From positions 11,934,175-11,998,174 of the forward strand of contig NC_061789.1 in the NCBI RefSeq assembly GCF_022458985.1: a stretch of 64,000 nt of DNA, written 5' to 3'. Made by a program: the position numbers and the translations under genes. Positions 23,031-36,214 of the stretch are shown here, in pieces (the stretch's first letter is position 1; every line of letters begins with the position of its first letter). The notes under the pieces were generated by a model that was given only the letters and a program-made list of their open reading frames with translations, searched no databases and was not told the DNA's origin. Origin of the DNA: Mugil cephalus (taxonomy: Eukaryota > Chordata > Actinopteri > Mugiliformes > Mugilidae).

Positions 23031-26000
23031 TCTGATCTATGTCATTTTCTTTGCAAATTCATACTGTGGGCCACATTAGACCCTCTGGTGGACCATTTAT
23101 GGCCCGTGGGCTGCATTTTTATCACCTGCGCACTTGAACAAGGCGTCAGTTGAACAGGCCGACAGGTCAGAGGTCAGGAATCCTTCATTCACCATTTCAG
23201 ATCAGGCGTTCAGAATAAATTCTCTTTTTTATTTTATTATATTCTTGCTTTTATTGTATTTAAATAATTAAAAAATAGTTAATATTATGATAATATTTAT
23301 ACATTTGATATTTTATTGATTTGATGGTTTAATATCATATTTTTTTTTTTAAATGTGGAAGTTTGAAACTGATGAAATGACGTCCCTCGTCCCTAGTCAG
23401 ACAGTAAAACCATCAGCTTCAGTTGAAATCTAATTAAAACAGAGTTAAGCCGGGAGCACAAAAAAAACAACAAAAAAAACAGTTGAATGAACAAACCTCC
23501 ACCTGTACATCTCACCTGCCTGCACCTGCTGGCTCCGCCCCCCTCATTACATCACAGGGAGTAACCTGAGTTTCAGGATTGTGACAGAAACAGGTCGACT
23601 GACAGAGGAAGGTAAGAAACTGCTGCAGCTTTGAGTTTGTTTCAAAAATGATCTGAATTACGTTTAATAGAATCTAAATAGGTTTTTTATTTTTTTTTTA
23701 CGGAGCTCTGTTTGATTTTAATACTGGTTTCATGGATTAAACAAACTAGAAATGTGCTCCAGAAACTTCCAAGCGCTGAGAACACAGCTCTGTTTAAATA
23801 GATTTAATGTAACAGCTGGACGTTGACGGACCCTTCGATGGTTTATCTTAATCTATCAATTAATAAATCTACAATCCACACCACGTTTTCAGACATCTGT
23901 TCAAACTCAAATGTGTTTAGTGTGTGCTGTGATGGTTCAGCTGACGCCTGTTTACTGTGATGATCACTGATTTGAGTCCAGCTGAGACAAACAGATCTGA
24001 TTGGGGTCCAGAGACACTCTGTGCCGACTGTGGTAAACCAGCAAGGAGCAGATCGCTCAGATAGTTTCTGGGCTCTTTGACCATGAAATTAAACTTCATG
24101 GAACCAGCAGGACTGGAGTGTCTTCACTGTGTCTGTCCAGACTGAACCCTGACTCTGACTGAGAGTTGGTGGAGAGAGTGGAAGATGAAGTTCAGAAGGA
24201 GTCTGGGAGGATCTGCTGGAAGCATGAGGGAAACTGTCTCAACAAACTGGCTGCAAGAAGGCTTCTGCACAGATAACATTTAATTAATGACAGATTTTTC
24301 TATAAAAGAAAACGCTGACGTTCTGTGATAGATGAATGTTAAGATACACTGAACGTGTGAATACTACTCAAATATTAAATTAACCACAAAACAACTTTAA
24401 AAAGGGAAGTTAGCTGAGGAATCGGGCAACGTGGAGAGAAATGAAGGTGCGCATTCATTAGAGAACTGGTTTGTAAACTGGGAACCAGTCGCCAACAAAT
24501 ATAGAACGGCCTGAAACTCGGTTCTCGCACACCTACTGTGCTTCCTGCTGCTTTCTGTTTCAACACTGAGTTTCCACTCGTCTGCAGACTTGATGCAAAG
24601 CATCAAACACGGTTTGTCCAGTTCCTGGAACCTCGTCATGTGATGGAACAAGTGGACGAAGTTTATGAAGTTTTCAACCTGATGAAGAAGACCCTGACCT
24701 ACTGAGGGGCCTGTCCATCCCATTATATCTGTACTGTTGTGTCATCCGGAGTTAAACTCTTTATGGGGCAAGGAACCATATTTGGTTACTTCAGCATGAA
24801 TGTTAAATTGTGTCCCTGTGCCTCTCAGTGAGGTTTAGAAGCACATGGTTTTCGTTCAGTCAATCAGAGAAGATCAAGGAAACATTCTCAGGTCAAATGT
24901 GGTCTTTAAGGTTCAGATCTGCAAGAACGCTGAGCACAACCGCTTCATTAGGTATCATGAGGAAGTGTCCTAATGTGTCCAATGTGATGATGTTTATGTT
25001 GACAAGTGCCTGAATCAGCACTTATGGTCTAAAAACATGTTTATATTTGTTTACCACTGAAGGGCCAGGAACCATATATGTTCAATTCATTAATCTTGAC
25101 TTTCTCCATCAAATTTAAACATTTTGAGAAGTTAAACAGTCTTGTGATGTCCTACGATAACACTCTCAGGAGAAATATTTCAATGAATGCCCCTATAAAG
25201 GGTTGAACAGTATTTTTATTCAGTTTTATACAGTTTTCTGTGACAGTGAACACAACATTTTTGTGTTGATCCGTTTGCTCGCCTTAATGATGGCCGTTAG
25301 CTTTCTTTTAGCTTCATGTTGGTTTCCCTTTAGCTTTCAGTTAGAGCTCCTGCTGACTTTCCATTAGCTTCCTGTAGGTTTACTGTTCACATCCAGTTAG
25401 CCTATGTTAGCTTTCTGTTGGCTTCCCGATAGCCTTCATTTAGCTAACCGATTCTTGAGGTTTCAGCGGACAACACTGAAGCTCGTTTCTTGTTTAGTTT
25501 CTAAAACGGAAGACAATACATGACGTCTGCTCAGATTAAGATTTCACATAGTTGGCCGTTAAGAACTGTTCAGACATGTTTCCCCTGTCGTCCATCTATT
25601 TTCGACCTTGCAATGTTGCTTTAGATACAACTGATCCAGCTGTAACACTTAAGTGTTTATAGCTCCATGCACTACTCCCGAACCTCGGTCCCCACCACTG
25701 GATGCTAATATAGCGCCTCTTTGCTAACAATAAACATCTGATTCTGACGGTCATTAATGTTCTGCTGGAAACTTGAGGTGCAGCCATTTTTCTAACCAAC
25801 ATGATCAATGGTTGCAGGTTGAACAGGCCTCTCATGAGTGTCATCTGAAAACTACCTCAAGCTGGTCTCATCTTTAACATGATCAGTTTGATTAATAATA
25901 TTTTTGTCAGAACTGTTTTTTAAATATTCCCAAGTTGACATGTTGACTGATTAGTGATCAGACCGATGGAACGAGCTGTTTTCTGTGTTTTCAGGCAAAA

Positions 26001-26587
26001 AGTTTTAAAAGTTTTTAAATAAAGTGTCTGGACTAAGCTGTTGAGCAACAAATAGTAACTCAGTTGATTATCAGTCCATCTGGTTCTAGCGCTTCCTGTA
26101 ACGCTGTCCTGCTTCATTCAGAGCTGAATAAACATGAAACTGGAGGAACGCACCATTTAAAAAGGCGTGACCCTCCATCTTCTTTGCAGTTCGGAGTCAC
26201 TAGCTGTTATTATTATTATTATAGCATAAATGAACAGATTAGCTGATTAATGTTTGTTGCAAGTCTTTATTGTTCTCATGAATAACCCTCTTTCCTGCTG
26301 AGCACCCGTTGTGTTTATGTAAATGCTTGATGAATGAGCCGTCTCACACTGATCCACCGCAGGTGCAGCAGGTGAGCTTGGCCCCGCCCACCTCTCTACC
26401 TGTTCGCACCTGCTCAGAACGAATAAGGTTTCCACCGGTCCGACTATCCCCCTGCCTCGCCTGCCGCCGTCTCCGTTTAGCTCCGCTTCTGGGTCACAGT
26501 TCACATGTTTCTAAGGTGGAATGTGGTCTGACCTGGTCCTCGCACGTCGAGTTCACAAAGCAGGTCGTCGGACATTCGGAACAAATA

Positions 26588-26657
26588 TGAAACTTCCTCC
26601 CCCGCGTCCCTAGTGAGGGTAAGCTGTCGAGGGAAACGAGATGAGGTTGAAACTTCC
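26588..26657 (+). promoter_or_regulatory. Repeated TGAAACTTCC motif upstream of the TRIM gene
   Basis: TGAAACTTCC occurs at 26588-26597 and again at 26648-26657, with GGGAAACGAGA between. These contain GAAAC half-sites of the kind bound by IRF factors and GGAAGT ETS cores in reverse. A full ISRE with two-base spacing is not present, so interferon control is only a suggestion. Confidence 0.25.
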
Positions 26658-26894
26658 TTTAAAAAAAAAAAGCAAACTGCGTGTTGGATATTTCGATCTG
26701 TTGAATCGGTTCATCAAAACTCGTCATCCTGGTCTTAGAATGATTTATGATTTAAAAGCTGCATAGGTCTGGTCCTCGGATCAGAGGATTGAAGCTGCAG
26801 AGACTAAACGGCGTCGATGCTGCGTCACAGCGTCGGGGAGGATGACTGAAGCGATGCTCTCTCTGTTCTGTCCTCCAGCTGCTGCGGTAGGACA

Positions 26895-29893
26895 ATGGCG
26901 GAGGCCCAGGAGCTGTTCTCGGAGCAGGAGTTGACCTGCTCCATCTGCCTGGACCTGTTCAACGATCCCGTCTCCACTCCCTGCGGACACAACTTCTGCC
27001 AGGTAACCTGCACCTGCAGCACGGCCTGGGGTTCACACCTAAACGCGGGCTGCAAATGAAGACGGCCGACGTCCTCCACTTCTTAAATCCGCAGGTCATG
27101 GGTGGTGGGATGGTTTCGGAGGCCCTGTCTAAAGTTTAAACTGTGCCCCGCTGTGTGTCTGCAGGCATGCATCGGAGGTTACTGGGCGTCCAGCGCGGTC
27201 TGCACCTGCCCGCTGTGCAAGCGCCAGTTCGACGAGCGCCCCCAGCTCAGCATCAACAAAGTCTTCGCGCTGATCGCCGATAAATACAAAGAGGCCCGTT
27301 ACGGAGCGGCGGGGCTGCCGGTTCCCGCCAGGAACGGGATGGACACGTCGTCCGCGGCGGGCTTCAGTAGCACCAACCCGTTCCTGATGGCGCCGCCGGA
27401 GGAGCCGGGAGAGGAGGTGGTGTGGTGCGACGTGTGCACGGGCGTGAAAAAGCCGGCCGTCAGCTCCTGCCTCACCTGCACCGCCTCGTACTGCACGGAG
27501 CACGTGCAGCCACATCAAACCACGGCTTTCTACTCCAAACACACACTCATGGACCCGCAGGAGGCCCTCAAGGGTCGCACATGCTCCTTACACCACCGCC
27601 TGTTGGAGGTAAAGTCTTCCTCCTCTTTTCCCTCTTTTAATGCAGTTATACAGAGTTGGCTTGTGAGCATTTTAAGCGACGTTGTGTTCGTGTGTGCAGG
27701 TTTACTGCCGGACATGTCAGCGCTGCATCTGTGCCATCTGTGTCCTGGAGGAACATCGGACGCACAAGACCGTCTCCGTCCAAACGGAGAGACTCCACAA
27801 ACAGGTGGAGGAGGACGGGGGATGACTTCAGGTGATGTCTGTTAAATGTAGCTCAGCGCGTTAACCGCGGCTGCCGTGTTTCGTCTGTGCAGAAACTGGT
27901 CGCGAGGACGGAGCAGGAGATCCTGAACCGGATCAAAGAGAAGGACCTTCGCGTGACCGAGCTGAAGAGGAAACTGGAAGGAGTTCAGGTACGTGACGCA
28001 TTTAACCGCTCGCGCGTCTCTTCGACGCGAGCTGCTTTTCGTTTGGTCTGACGGGCGGCGTCGGTGTGACCGTCTTTCTCAGAGCTACGGAGACAAGGAG
28101 CGAGGCGAGCTGGAGCACCTCCTGGACGAAGTGTCCAGCTCGTTGGACAGGATCCGGACTCAGGCGGTGGGCAAGATCCAGAACCAGCTGGACGCCGTGA
28201 TGTCAAAGGGGGAGGGGCTGGTGAACCGTCTGGAGACGGAGCTCGAGCAGCTGGTGGACAAGAGGGGCACGCTGGAGGCTCAGGCCATCAGCCAGGATCA
28301 CATCGCCTTCCTGCAGGTGAGAGCTCAACTCCGGGCGTCGAACGTGACTGCGATGTTCACGAGAACGCAGAATCTCTTCAAAGAATCTCCTTGTCGTCCC
28401 TCAGAGTTACGAGGAGGCCACGGCGCCTCTGGCCGAGGACCCGCAGGACGAGCAGGACAACGACTCGGAGTTCTCCCTCCACTTCCAGCTGGGGGAGCTG
28501 AAGGGCAGTCTGTCCGAAGTGAAGGAAAGGCTGGACGAAATCCGGACGGGGGATGTCCGCTCCAGGAACTCCAGAGGCTCCTGTGAGTTAAACACACACG
28601 TGAGGGGTCGGACGTTTCCAGATGCGTCCCCAGTGGGTGACTCCTCTCTCCGCGTCTCTTTCAGTTTCGTCGGGCGACATGATGGCGGCTGAGAGCATGA
28701 TGAGTCTGAGAGCGAGCACGGCCAGTCTGAGGAAGAGCCAGTGGTCTCTGAAAGGTGATTCTTTACGAACTTCCGTTTAACTCCTGTAAACCTGTCAAAC
28801 TGACGTCAGGGGCTCGATGCCCTCTGCTGGAGTCTCCGCTGAATGTTTCTTTACTTTTACTGTTAAAAAAAAAAACATTAAAAAATGTGGTTTCCCTTCT
28901 CCTTTCAGATCTGAAGAAAGGTAAACAGGTGTCAGGTATGTACCCGCCCAAGTCTTTAAATAGTAACTTCTCAGTCTAGATCTAAGAGACAACAAAACCA
29001 GAGTGTAGTTTTTCTTTCGCAGCCGTTAAATGATGGTTGTTCTCTTTCAGGACACAAGAAGGCTCGAGTCTACATGGGTGAGAGTTGACTTTGATTCTCA
29101 ATCAAACATAATGATCCCGATATAAAATGATAACGATTGCATTTGACTCCGTTTCTTCCAGAGGACGTGACGTTGAACCCGGTGACGGCGTATCCCTTCC
29201 TCATCCTGTCCGAGGACAGGAAGCAGGTGAAGAGAGGAGAGAAGCTGCAGTTCTACAGAAACAGCCAGCAGAGGTTTGACGTCTGGTCCTGCGTCATCGG
29301 CAAGGAGGGGTTCAACACGGGGCGGCACTACTGGGAGGTAAGGGTCGGACTCGGGTTCAAGATGCCGAGCCCCGGGATTCAGAGTCGTGCTCATCGGGAT
29401 CTGTAATTTTCCAGGTGTTTGTCGGGGAGAACAAGGACTGGAAGCTGGGTGTGGTCAGCGAGTCGGCCCAGAGGAAAGGCCTGTTCGACATGAGCCCTCC
29501 CAATGGATACTACGCCATCTGGTGGAGCGGCAACCAGCTGAGAGCGCTGACCGCACCGCCTCTGACCAAGGTCGACCGCAGCCTCCATCTGTGCCTCATG
29601 AATCTCCTCTGTTTATCACGCTTTAATGCCTGTGTTAATGTGTGTGAAGCCCAGTACCAACGCGTCTCCCTCCGTTCCCGCAGGTGAAGAGTCACCACCC
29701 GAAGCTGCGACAGGTGGGCGTCTTCCTGGACGTGGACGAGGGTCAGGTGTCCTTCTACAACGTGAAGTCGGGCTCGGAGATCTACAGCTTCAGCGGATCC
29801 GCCGAGTTCACCGAGAAGATGTTTCCTCTGCTGGGCACCGGAGACAAGGAGGTGCCCCTGGTCCTCATGACCACGCAGCACCACCTGGTCTGA
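26895..29893 (+). CDS. TRIM E3 ubiquitin ligase (RING, two B-boxes, coiled coil, PRY-SPRY)
   Basis: Twelve exons: 26895-27002, 27165-27608, 27700-27804, 27893-27988, 28083-28316, 28405-28582, 28665-28754, 28909-28920, 29051-29077, 29162-29337, 29415-29570, 29684-29893, in phase, 611 residues. The RING is complete (C15, C18, C30, H32, C35, C38, C51, C54). B-box 1 starts WCDVCTG and B-box 2 spans the exon 2/3 junction ([15 protein letters not shown]). The coiled coil uses exons of 96 and 234 bases, classic TRIM sizes. PRY begins [19 protein letters not shown], followed by SPRY with GRHYWEV. TRIM proteins of this class are cytosolic ubiquitin ligases, many of them antiviral; the substrate here is unknown. 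Oddities: the RING is cut by an intron, SPRY is spread over three exons, and exons 8 and 9 are only 12 and 27 bases. The exon 11 donor (GTCGAC) is weak. I cannot assign a specific paralogue: TRIM25 fits on architecture but not in the SPRY sequence. Confidence 0.9.
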
Positions 29894-30010
29894 GGAGACA
29901 GGAGGGACTGACGTACCAACAGAGACTAATGACACATGTGGAGACAAATGGCTTCGTGTTATTGACACACTCACACACACGACGTCCACGTAATAAAATG
30001 TTTTTCATGT
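29894..30010 (+). other. TRIM gene 3' UTR with AATAAA
   Basis: The canonical AATAAA at 29992-29997 lies about 100 bases after the stop and probably ends the transcript near 30010. Confidence 0.6.
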
Positions 30011-31183
30011 TACAACAAGAATCTCGTTTTCGATGCCTGTGTTAAAATACTTGGTTTGTATTTCTGTGGAGGATCTACAGAAGCCTGTTTTGACCAGTTT
30101 TAATTTATCGCTTGTATTTCAGACGTTCTTAATCTGCCAAAGTTTTATTTTGTTTTTGCACAAACAGGCTTCTGTAGTTTTTTTACCATTCACTTCAGTC
30201 AGAGTTGAGTTTTTACTATGAATGACTTGAAATGCATAACCTAACGACAACTGATAGTGTAAATATTAAGCTAATAAAGTAACTGTCTTCAATAATCTTA
30301 ATAAAATAATTAATTTGGTCAAAAGTCTCATTTATGCCTTTTCTTTAACTCTAAAAGTTAACTTGAATTAATGAGATGGCATAATGTGCATTCACTGTGA
30401 ACTACGAAGCATGAAATAATAAAGCAACTCTTCTTAAATATTGCTTCTTGAGCTGCTCTTGACGATGGATGAACCTTTTGTCACATCACTCAGAAGTTTC
30501 CGGTGGGACGGTTTTGAAGCTCAGTGCGGTGTCTCCAGGCGCCGCCATGTTGGCAGTGCCCGACTCCACCTAATTCGCAGCTAATTCAATCGTGGCTAAA
30601 AATGTGGAGCATGTCAGTCAGATCATCCATGCACTTAATTATTAAAACGATTAAGCCATGTTATAATGTAAACAAGTGAATTCGGTTATTTCTCGCCCAT
30701 TCATATTAATTTCTGCTGTAAAGTTGGCCATTTTTACACTGAGGTCTGTGGTGATTCACTCAGTTAGATACAGTATTTGTGCAGTAAGTGTCTCTGTCTG
30801 TAGAGGCCAGGCGGTTCGAGTTTTCTTTCACCCTGCGTCCCTGCCTTCTTTCTGCACGTGTCGACTGAAACGTCACAACAGTTATAATCATTCAAGTTCA
30901 TATTTTATTTAACATAAATCATATTGCAGTCAATGTGAACAGCTGGGGTTTCAATATACACAATAGAATCCTAACATTTTAAGCCCCTCCCCTCTTTGAC
31001 CCCACCCGCAGCAACCCCTCCCAAAATGAAAATCAAATGCAACCTCCCCGTAACCCCACCCACATCCTAAACTCCTTTAAACATACACACAACCCCCCCT
31101 CCCCCCAATCCACCCACCCACCCCATGACAGCCCCGCCCACCTGATACAACGCTCCGCCCGCCAACGTTGTGTGTTTGATTTT

Positions 31184-31214
<31 letters not shown>

Positions 31215-32392
31215 TGAGCAGCAAACTCCAAACTGATCTATTCCAGCGCGTTTCCATAGAAACCACCCGGCACACCCACAGCTAATCAGCAGGGTCATGT
31301 GACCAGGATTCCAGCTTCCATTTGCTTCCCCGAGATCCTCCCTCTACTTGGACGCTGTTACGCAACGACCTGTGGACTCTCTCCGCTGACGTGGTCTTTA
31401 AAGAATTTAAGGCATGTCTGCTCCTTTATGACTCACCAGCCCCTCCCGCTTCATCAAATCTCTCCCATTTCGCACTGTCACTAAGAGCTCCTCCCACCCA
31501 GACAAGTCCCCGCCCCTTGTCTGAAGTCGTCATACCTACAGGTGCAGCTAAAAACTCAATTTAAGGCGGTTCTGTTCCGTCACTGATTCGTAAGCCCCTC
31601 CCACAAAGCGTCACAAGCGCTTCCATCCAGTTGCAGAGCATCCGTCGCTAGAGAAACTGTCAGGATCTCGCCAGCCAAGCCAGGGACAACCCGCGCGGGA
31701 GTCGAGAGGAGTTTGGAGTTTGCTGCTGGTTGTGTAACAAATGAACGAACAGTGGCGAGAGGGAGGGGGCGTGGCCTTTTGGCCACTCGCCTGACGTCAG
31801 GTGTCTCCGCCAAACGCAAAATTAAAAAAAAAAAAAAAAATCACAAAAAAAAAAAAAATCGTATGGGTATCATCATTATCATCATCATCAGCGTTCTGGC
31901 GTTCACCGAATCATCAGCTGACCCGAGCAACATTCACTGATCACCCACACCTCCCTCCCTCCCTCCCTCCCCCGTCCATCCTCCTTCGCCATCATTGGCA
32001 GCTGGCTGCTGTCGGCCATCTTTTGGAGTCCAGTCAGGTGCGTGTTGCGTGTGTCGGCGTCCTGCTGTGGCGTGTAAACGGTTGAATGCTGCGTCTTGGA
32101 AGTAAAACAGAGAGAAATATGGGAAGAAGGGGGAAGAGAAAAGGGTGAGGGGCGGGAGGAGGAGAGGGTGGAGTTTTTTTTTTTCTTCTTATGTTTTAAA
32201 TCAGAAAAGCGTCTTCTGGCGTGCTGCTTTCTGTTGCCACAGCTCCTGCTTCAGCCAACGAGCAGGACTGAGGAGGAAAGGGGGAAGGAGGAAAGGGGTA
32301 AGGCAGGGGGAGGGGGGGGGGGTTGAGGAGGTGAGGAGTGAAGGTGGAAGGGTGGGTAGGGGGGGGAGTTTGGAGGATCACGGGACGCCGAG
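30011..32392. other. TRIM-ube2m intergenic region, includes ube2m 3' UTR
   Basis: Two genes converge here. On the minus strand the ube2m 3' UTR may extend far: TTTATT at 30904-30909 reads AATAAA on that strand. The stretch holds a (GT)n run (31189-31214), A-runs at 31820-31860, (CCCT)n near 31953-31975 and G-rich tracts at 32300-32370. No other gene is seen. Confidence 0.45.
31189..31214. repeat. (GT)n microsatellite
   Basis: Uninterrupted TG dinucleotide run of about 26 bases. Confidence 0.9.
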
Positions 32393-35300
32393 TTATTTAA
32401 GACATCTCTCGAAGTAGGTGGCGCCCACATAGCCGCCCCTCAGCGAGCGATGGACGTTCTGCTCGAAGAGCCGCCGGTTCGTCTGGAGGACCTCTGCTGC
32501 CTCCTTGTTCAACGGATCCTCGGGGTTAGGCTCCTGCAGGGGGAGGACGGGGGAGGAGGGCAATTAATCCATCTATCATTACTGAGAAAATAAAAAACTG
32601 ATGTGGTCAATCAACTTTGTAAATACTCGAAGAGGCAAAGGAGCCATTAAAAACTTAAGACTGAAGATAAAGAGAGACATTTTCTCTAAGATGATTTTGA
32701 GCTTTATTTAAAGGTCCAGTGTGTTCGGGTTGACGCCATCTAATGATGACACAGCAGATTGCGATCAAGTGAATGCACCTGGTGTTTTTGTTCTGATCTG
32801 ACCTGTGAATAGAACAATTCTGAACCAGCGACGACACAATATTAATAATAAATTAGCGGTTACAGGAGATTAAACACCAATGAAAACAGACTGAACGTAA
32901 GCAAAGTCAAACTCACTAGAAATAGATACTGTAGACCGTAGATGATGGAGTTTATTGTCAACACAGGCTTCCAGTCCTCTCTGTGGACAAGAAGAGGAAA
33001 AGATTTATTTTAAAAGTCTGACAGTCCACTACGAGATATAAATAATATGAATAGATGAACAGAAATACAGTTTTATTGAAGCAAACCGCTTCAGATAACC
33101 AACCTTAAGATATTTAGGCAGACGTTTCCCTCCAGGTCAATGTTGGGGTGATACACCATCGTCTCACACTTTACCTTGGGAGGGTCATGGGGGTAACCCT
33201 GTCCTACCTGAAAGACGCACATTATGTCTTAATTAACCACCTCGGTGACACTGAAAGGAAATAAGCATTTCTTCTCGTCTGGTTAACGAGACAAGGTTTT
33301 GTTTTGTTTGTTTGAGGAACTTGGTCGTAGTCAGTTTTTACACTCAGAAACACAGTGTAAAGTCTCATGAGGAAGCTGGTCATCGGACAGGATGTTGGAG
33401 AATATCTATGTAGCGAAGACGAGCTCTAGCATTAGTTTAGAAAATGTCGAGTTCATGTTAGCAGAAGAAGACAGGCGTGAGATGAGTAGCAACTGTTTTT
33501 AAGTGAATAACTCAAAGACAGAGTGAGAGGGTGCGGCAGAGACGGGTGCTTCTCACCTTAAAGCTGAAGACAAACTTTCCTCCTTTGTAAAAACCCTGTG
33601 ATAAAAACAGAAAGAGACAGTTCATGTCCTGAACAACACTCAGGACTAAGGCTAACGGAGGCTAATCTCAACCCTAATCTACTGATGACTTGATCACAAC
33701 ACGCACCTCGTCTGGTGAGATGATGAGTCTGAAGTTGAGCAGGTCGTCGTCATCAGGGAAGTTGATCTCACACGTCTTTGGCAAGTTCAACTCATTGATG
33801 TCTGGAACACAAAGGCATATTTTTTCATTATCAATCATTGGAAAAAAGAAAAGAAAAAAAACGGCTCGATTCTGAGTTGACACCAACAAACCCAGTCAAG
33901 TAAACAGCCCATCGGTCAGCAGGTCCAGATAGTTAATAAACACAGATTAGAGAAGCTTCAGCAGGTGGAGACATGAGCTGTCAATTAGTAGATGTCCACA
34001 GCTGTCATAAATCATTTTCTACCCCCTTTGAACTAAACATTTCTGAACACACAGCCTCAAAGTTCCTGATCGAAAGGAACCGGTCCCACCTGCACGTGTT
34101 CATCAGTTTCAGACTCCACGACAGTGAAGCTTGATACAAGCCGGACAGCTGATGGTTGAATTCATGTATTTGATCACGCTGGATGACAAGTCCAGCAGAA
34201 CAATACACAGTTAACCAATACGAGACTGTAATCGTGACAATGTCAAAGATAGTTAAGTTAAAGTTGGAGACAGATAGCCTCTAGTGTCCTCTTGGGTTGA
34301 CAGTCAACAACAACCCCAGACACAACTTGTTTGTTTACATCCTGGTTACAGGAAGTTGCTTCAGGGCTGACTGGTCGGGGTCGACGTGTGTCTCAAGTGT
34401 CCCAGACAGAATTTATGACTAAATGCTGATCACTGATGACTCTTGAGGAGTGGGGAGTCAGATCAAATGAAAAAAGGAACACGTCTGTGGAGGACAACGC
34501 GGCGTGGCTGTCTTTTAACATCGCCACGGTTACAGCAGGTCTCTCTGATCCTCTAGGTCCAGGACATGATGTGACATTTGTCATGTGAGGTAAAACAAGG
34601 TAAACGCGGTTAGTGTTTTTGTTGGGACATCGGGAGGGTCCAACTTTCAAGTTGTGCTGATGTTAATAAATCTGAACGCAGTCCATCAGTCCTCCATCAC
34701 CTCTAACAGTGTGTTGTCTGCACAAGTAAATCGGCCCACCACCTGTCAGGTCTGTGTGTTTCCAGACGCGTTTTCAGGTGACGGGTCGTGTGTTGAGGTT
34801 TTAAACAGTGTGAGGACACTTCAGGAAGACGCCTGTCTTCCTCTCTGAGTGGACCACATCACTCTTGTTGTCAGGAGCGAAATCAACCGAGATAAAAACG
34901 TTTTCTGACACAAAACCCGGCTGGTTAATGTCTCTTCTTCGCCCCAGTCATATCTGATCGGTCACACAGGAGATGTTTGTCTGATTTTTTTAAAAAAAGA
35001 ACTGAACATAAAGCTGACACAGCAAGTTAGCTGGTGAATGCTAGCTGGTGCTAGCCGACTTTAAAATAATAATGAGACGTATTTAGAGACTGTCAGCTGT
35101 TTGCTGGTTAATAGTGGTGAGCACAGGAGAAAGTGTTCCGGGTGTGCTGTTGTTCGGGGTTGGCTGTGTGCGCTAACACTTTAGCCTTTAGACACTCAGA
35201 CAGGGGCTAGCTGCTGCGTTTTGTTTTCAAATCTAGCTCTAGCTAGCAGCGGCGAGCTAACTCCAGGCTACAGTTAGCGTGCTAGCCGCTAGCCTGTGTG

Positions 35301-35551
35301 AGTTACAGAAACACTCGCTGTTAAGATCCGGATGCCTGTATCCCAGTACCCAAGGGTGGCGTTTGGCTGTGGTTTATTGGCGACTAACCGGACACATGTA
35401 GCCGGGCTCTGGTCTGGTCTAGTCTGGTCTGCCTACCTTTCTGTATTCGGAGCTGGGCCGCGCTGGCTTTTTTACCCCCGGCTCCTGTTCTGTTTCCTCC
35501 AGCAGATTCCTCGTCTTTCTTCTGCTGCTTCAGGGAAAAGAGCTTAATCAT
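32393..35551 (-). CDS. ube2m: NEDD8-conjugating enzyme Ubc12 (UBE2M)
   Basis: Minus-strand exons 35437-35551, 33707-33801, 33557-33595, 33104-33207, 32917-32980, 32393-32533 give 185 residues (human 183). The enzyme accepts NEDD8 from the APPBP1-UBA3 E1 and passes it to cullins with RBX1, activating cullin-RING ligases. The N-terminal extension [12 protein letters not shown], which docks on the E1, is intact. The UBC fold carries [18 protein letters not shown] with the HPN motif and the catalytic Cys. The C-terminus YFERCLK matches human. The start is fixed by the conserved N-terminus; upstream in-frame sequence is 5' UTR. All splice sites are canonical. Intron 1 (33802-35436) is the largest. 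I see no oddity in the protein. Confidence 0.98.
33802..35436 (-). other. ube2m: ube2m intron 1
   Basis: Unique intronic sequence. Its 5' end (35000-35436) is rich in CTAGC/TTAGC strings typical of fish CpG promoters. No nested gene or transposon ends were recognised. Confidence 0.5.
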
Positions 35552-36152
35552 CTTCAGATATTTGATAATCGGATCCCTAAACTTTGTTTCCCTTCGGTGC
35601 CTCAGTCTGTCTTTGTCGGGCGTGGATTTCTTTTTTGTTTTTTTTGTGGGGGGGAGTCGGGTGAGTCCTAACAGCACCGTAGTGTGGATGGAGCCGGTGC
35701 GTCTCAACTAATTACACGGAGGCCTAGCCTGTCAGCTAGCAGGGAGGGAGGGGGGGAGGGGGGGAGGCAAGGAGGGAGGGGGTGCTTCATCTAAAAGTGT
35801 GTCAGAATGTGTCTGAAAAACACACTTAGTGAACTTTTTTTCAGGGTATAGAGCATAATACACTAATAGCAGCACAAAAACACGTGATAAAGTAATACTG
35901 TATAGCTAGTCATTTGAAGTCATCATCACTTTTTTTTTTTTTTTTGCACATTTGCATGGTTGTATTTGCTTGTTTTGTGTGTATGTATGCTGCTGTGCCA
36001 CTATAATTGTTTTTTGGTTATACATCCATTTAAATTCATGGAAATTCATTTTTTATTCAATTATTTTTAAATTCTTGCAAATACTGTGTTTACTGTATAT
36101 TGTTTTTTCCTATATTTATTTATTTATTGATATATATTGTGTAGGGTGTCAG

Positions 36153-36153
<1 letters not shown>

Positions 36154-36214
<61 letters not shown>
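36154..36214. repeat. (TATC)n tetranucleotide array
   Basis: About 15 perfect copies of TATC in a 61-base run; likely polymorphic. Confidence 0.92.

Larger units (their letters stand above)
22167..26894. other. utp18-TRIM intergenic region and TRIM 5' UTR
   Basis: This is mostly AT-rich unique sequence. It holds a decayed hAT-type MITE (22698-23030), a degenerate TTAGCTT-rich stretch (25290-25450) and promoter-like sequence near 26350-26620. A likely non-coding TRIM exon ends at 26618 before GTAAGC, spliced to the acceptor at 26878. Another donor-like site (AAG/GTAAG) lies near 23611. I see no coding gene. Confidence 0.5.

Noticed and set aside
26895-29893. Naming the TRIM gene trim25
   Set aside because: The domain order fits, but the PRY-SPRY does not resemble TRIM25 as I know it and the exon structure differs, so no symbol was given.
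32744-32802. ATGATGA...CTGA string within ube2m intron 5
   Set aside because: It lies on the strand opposite to the host transcript and has no terminal stem.
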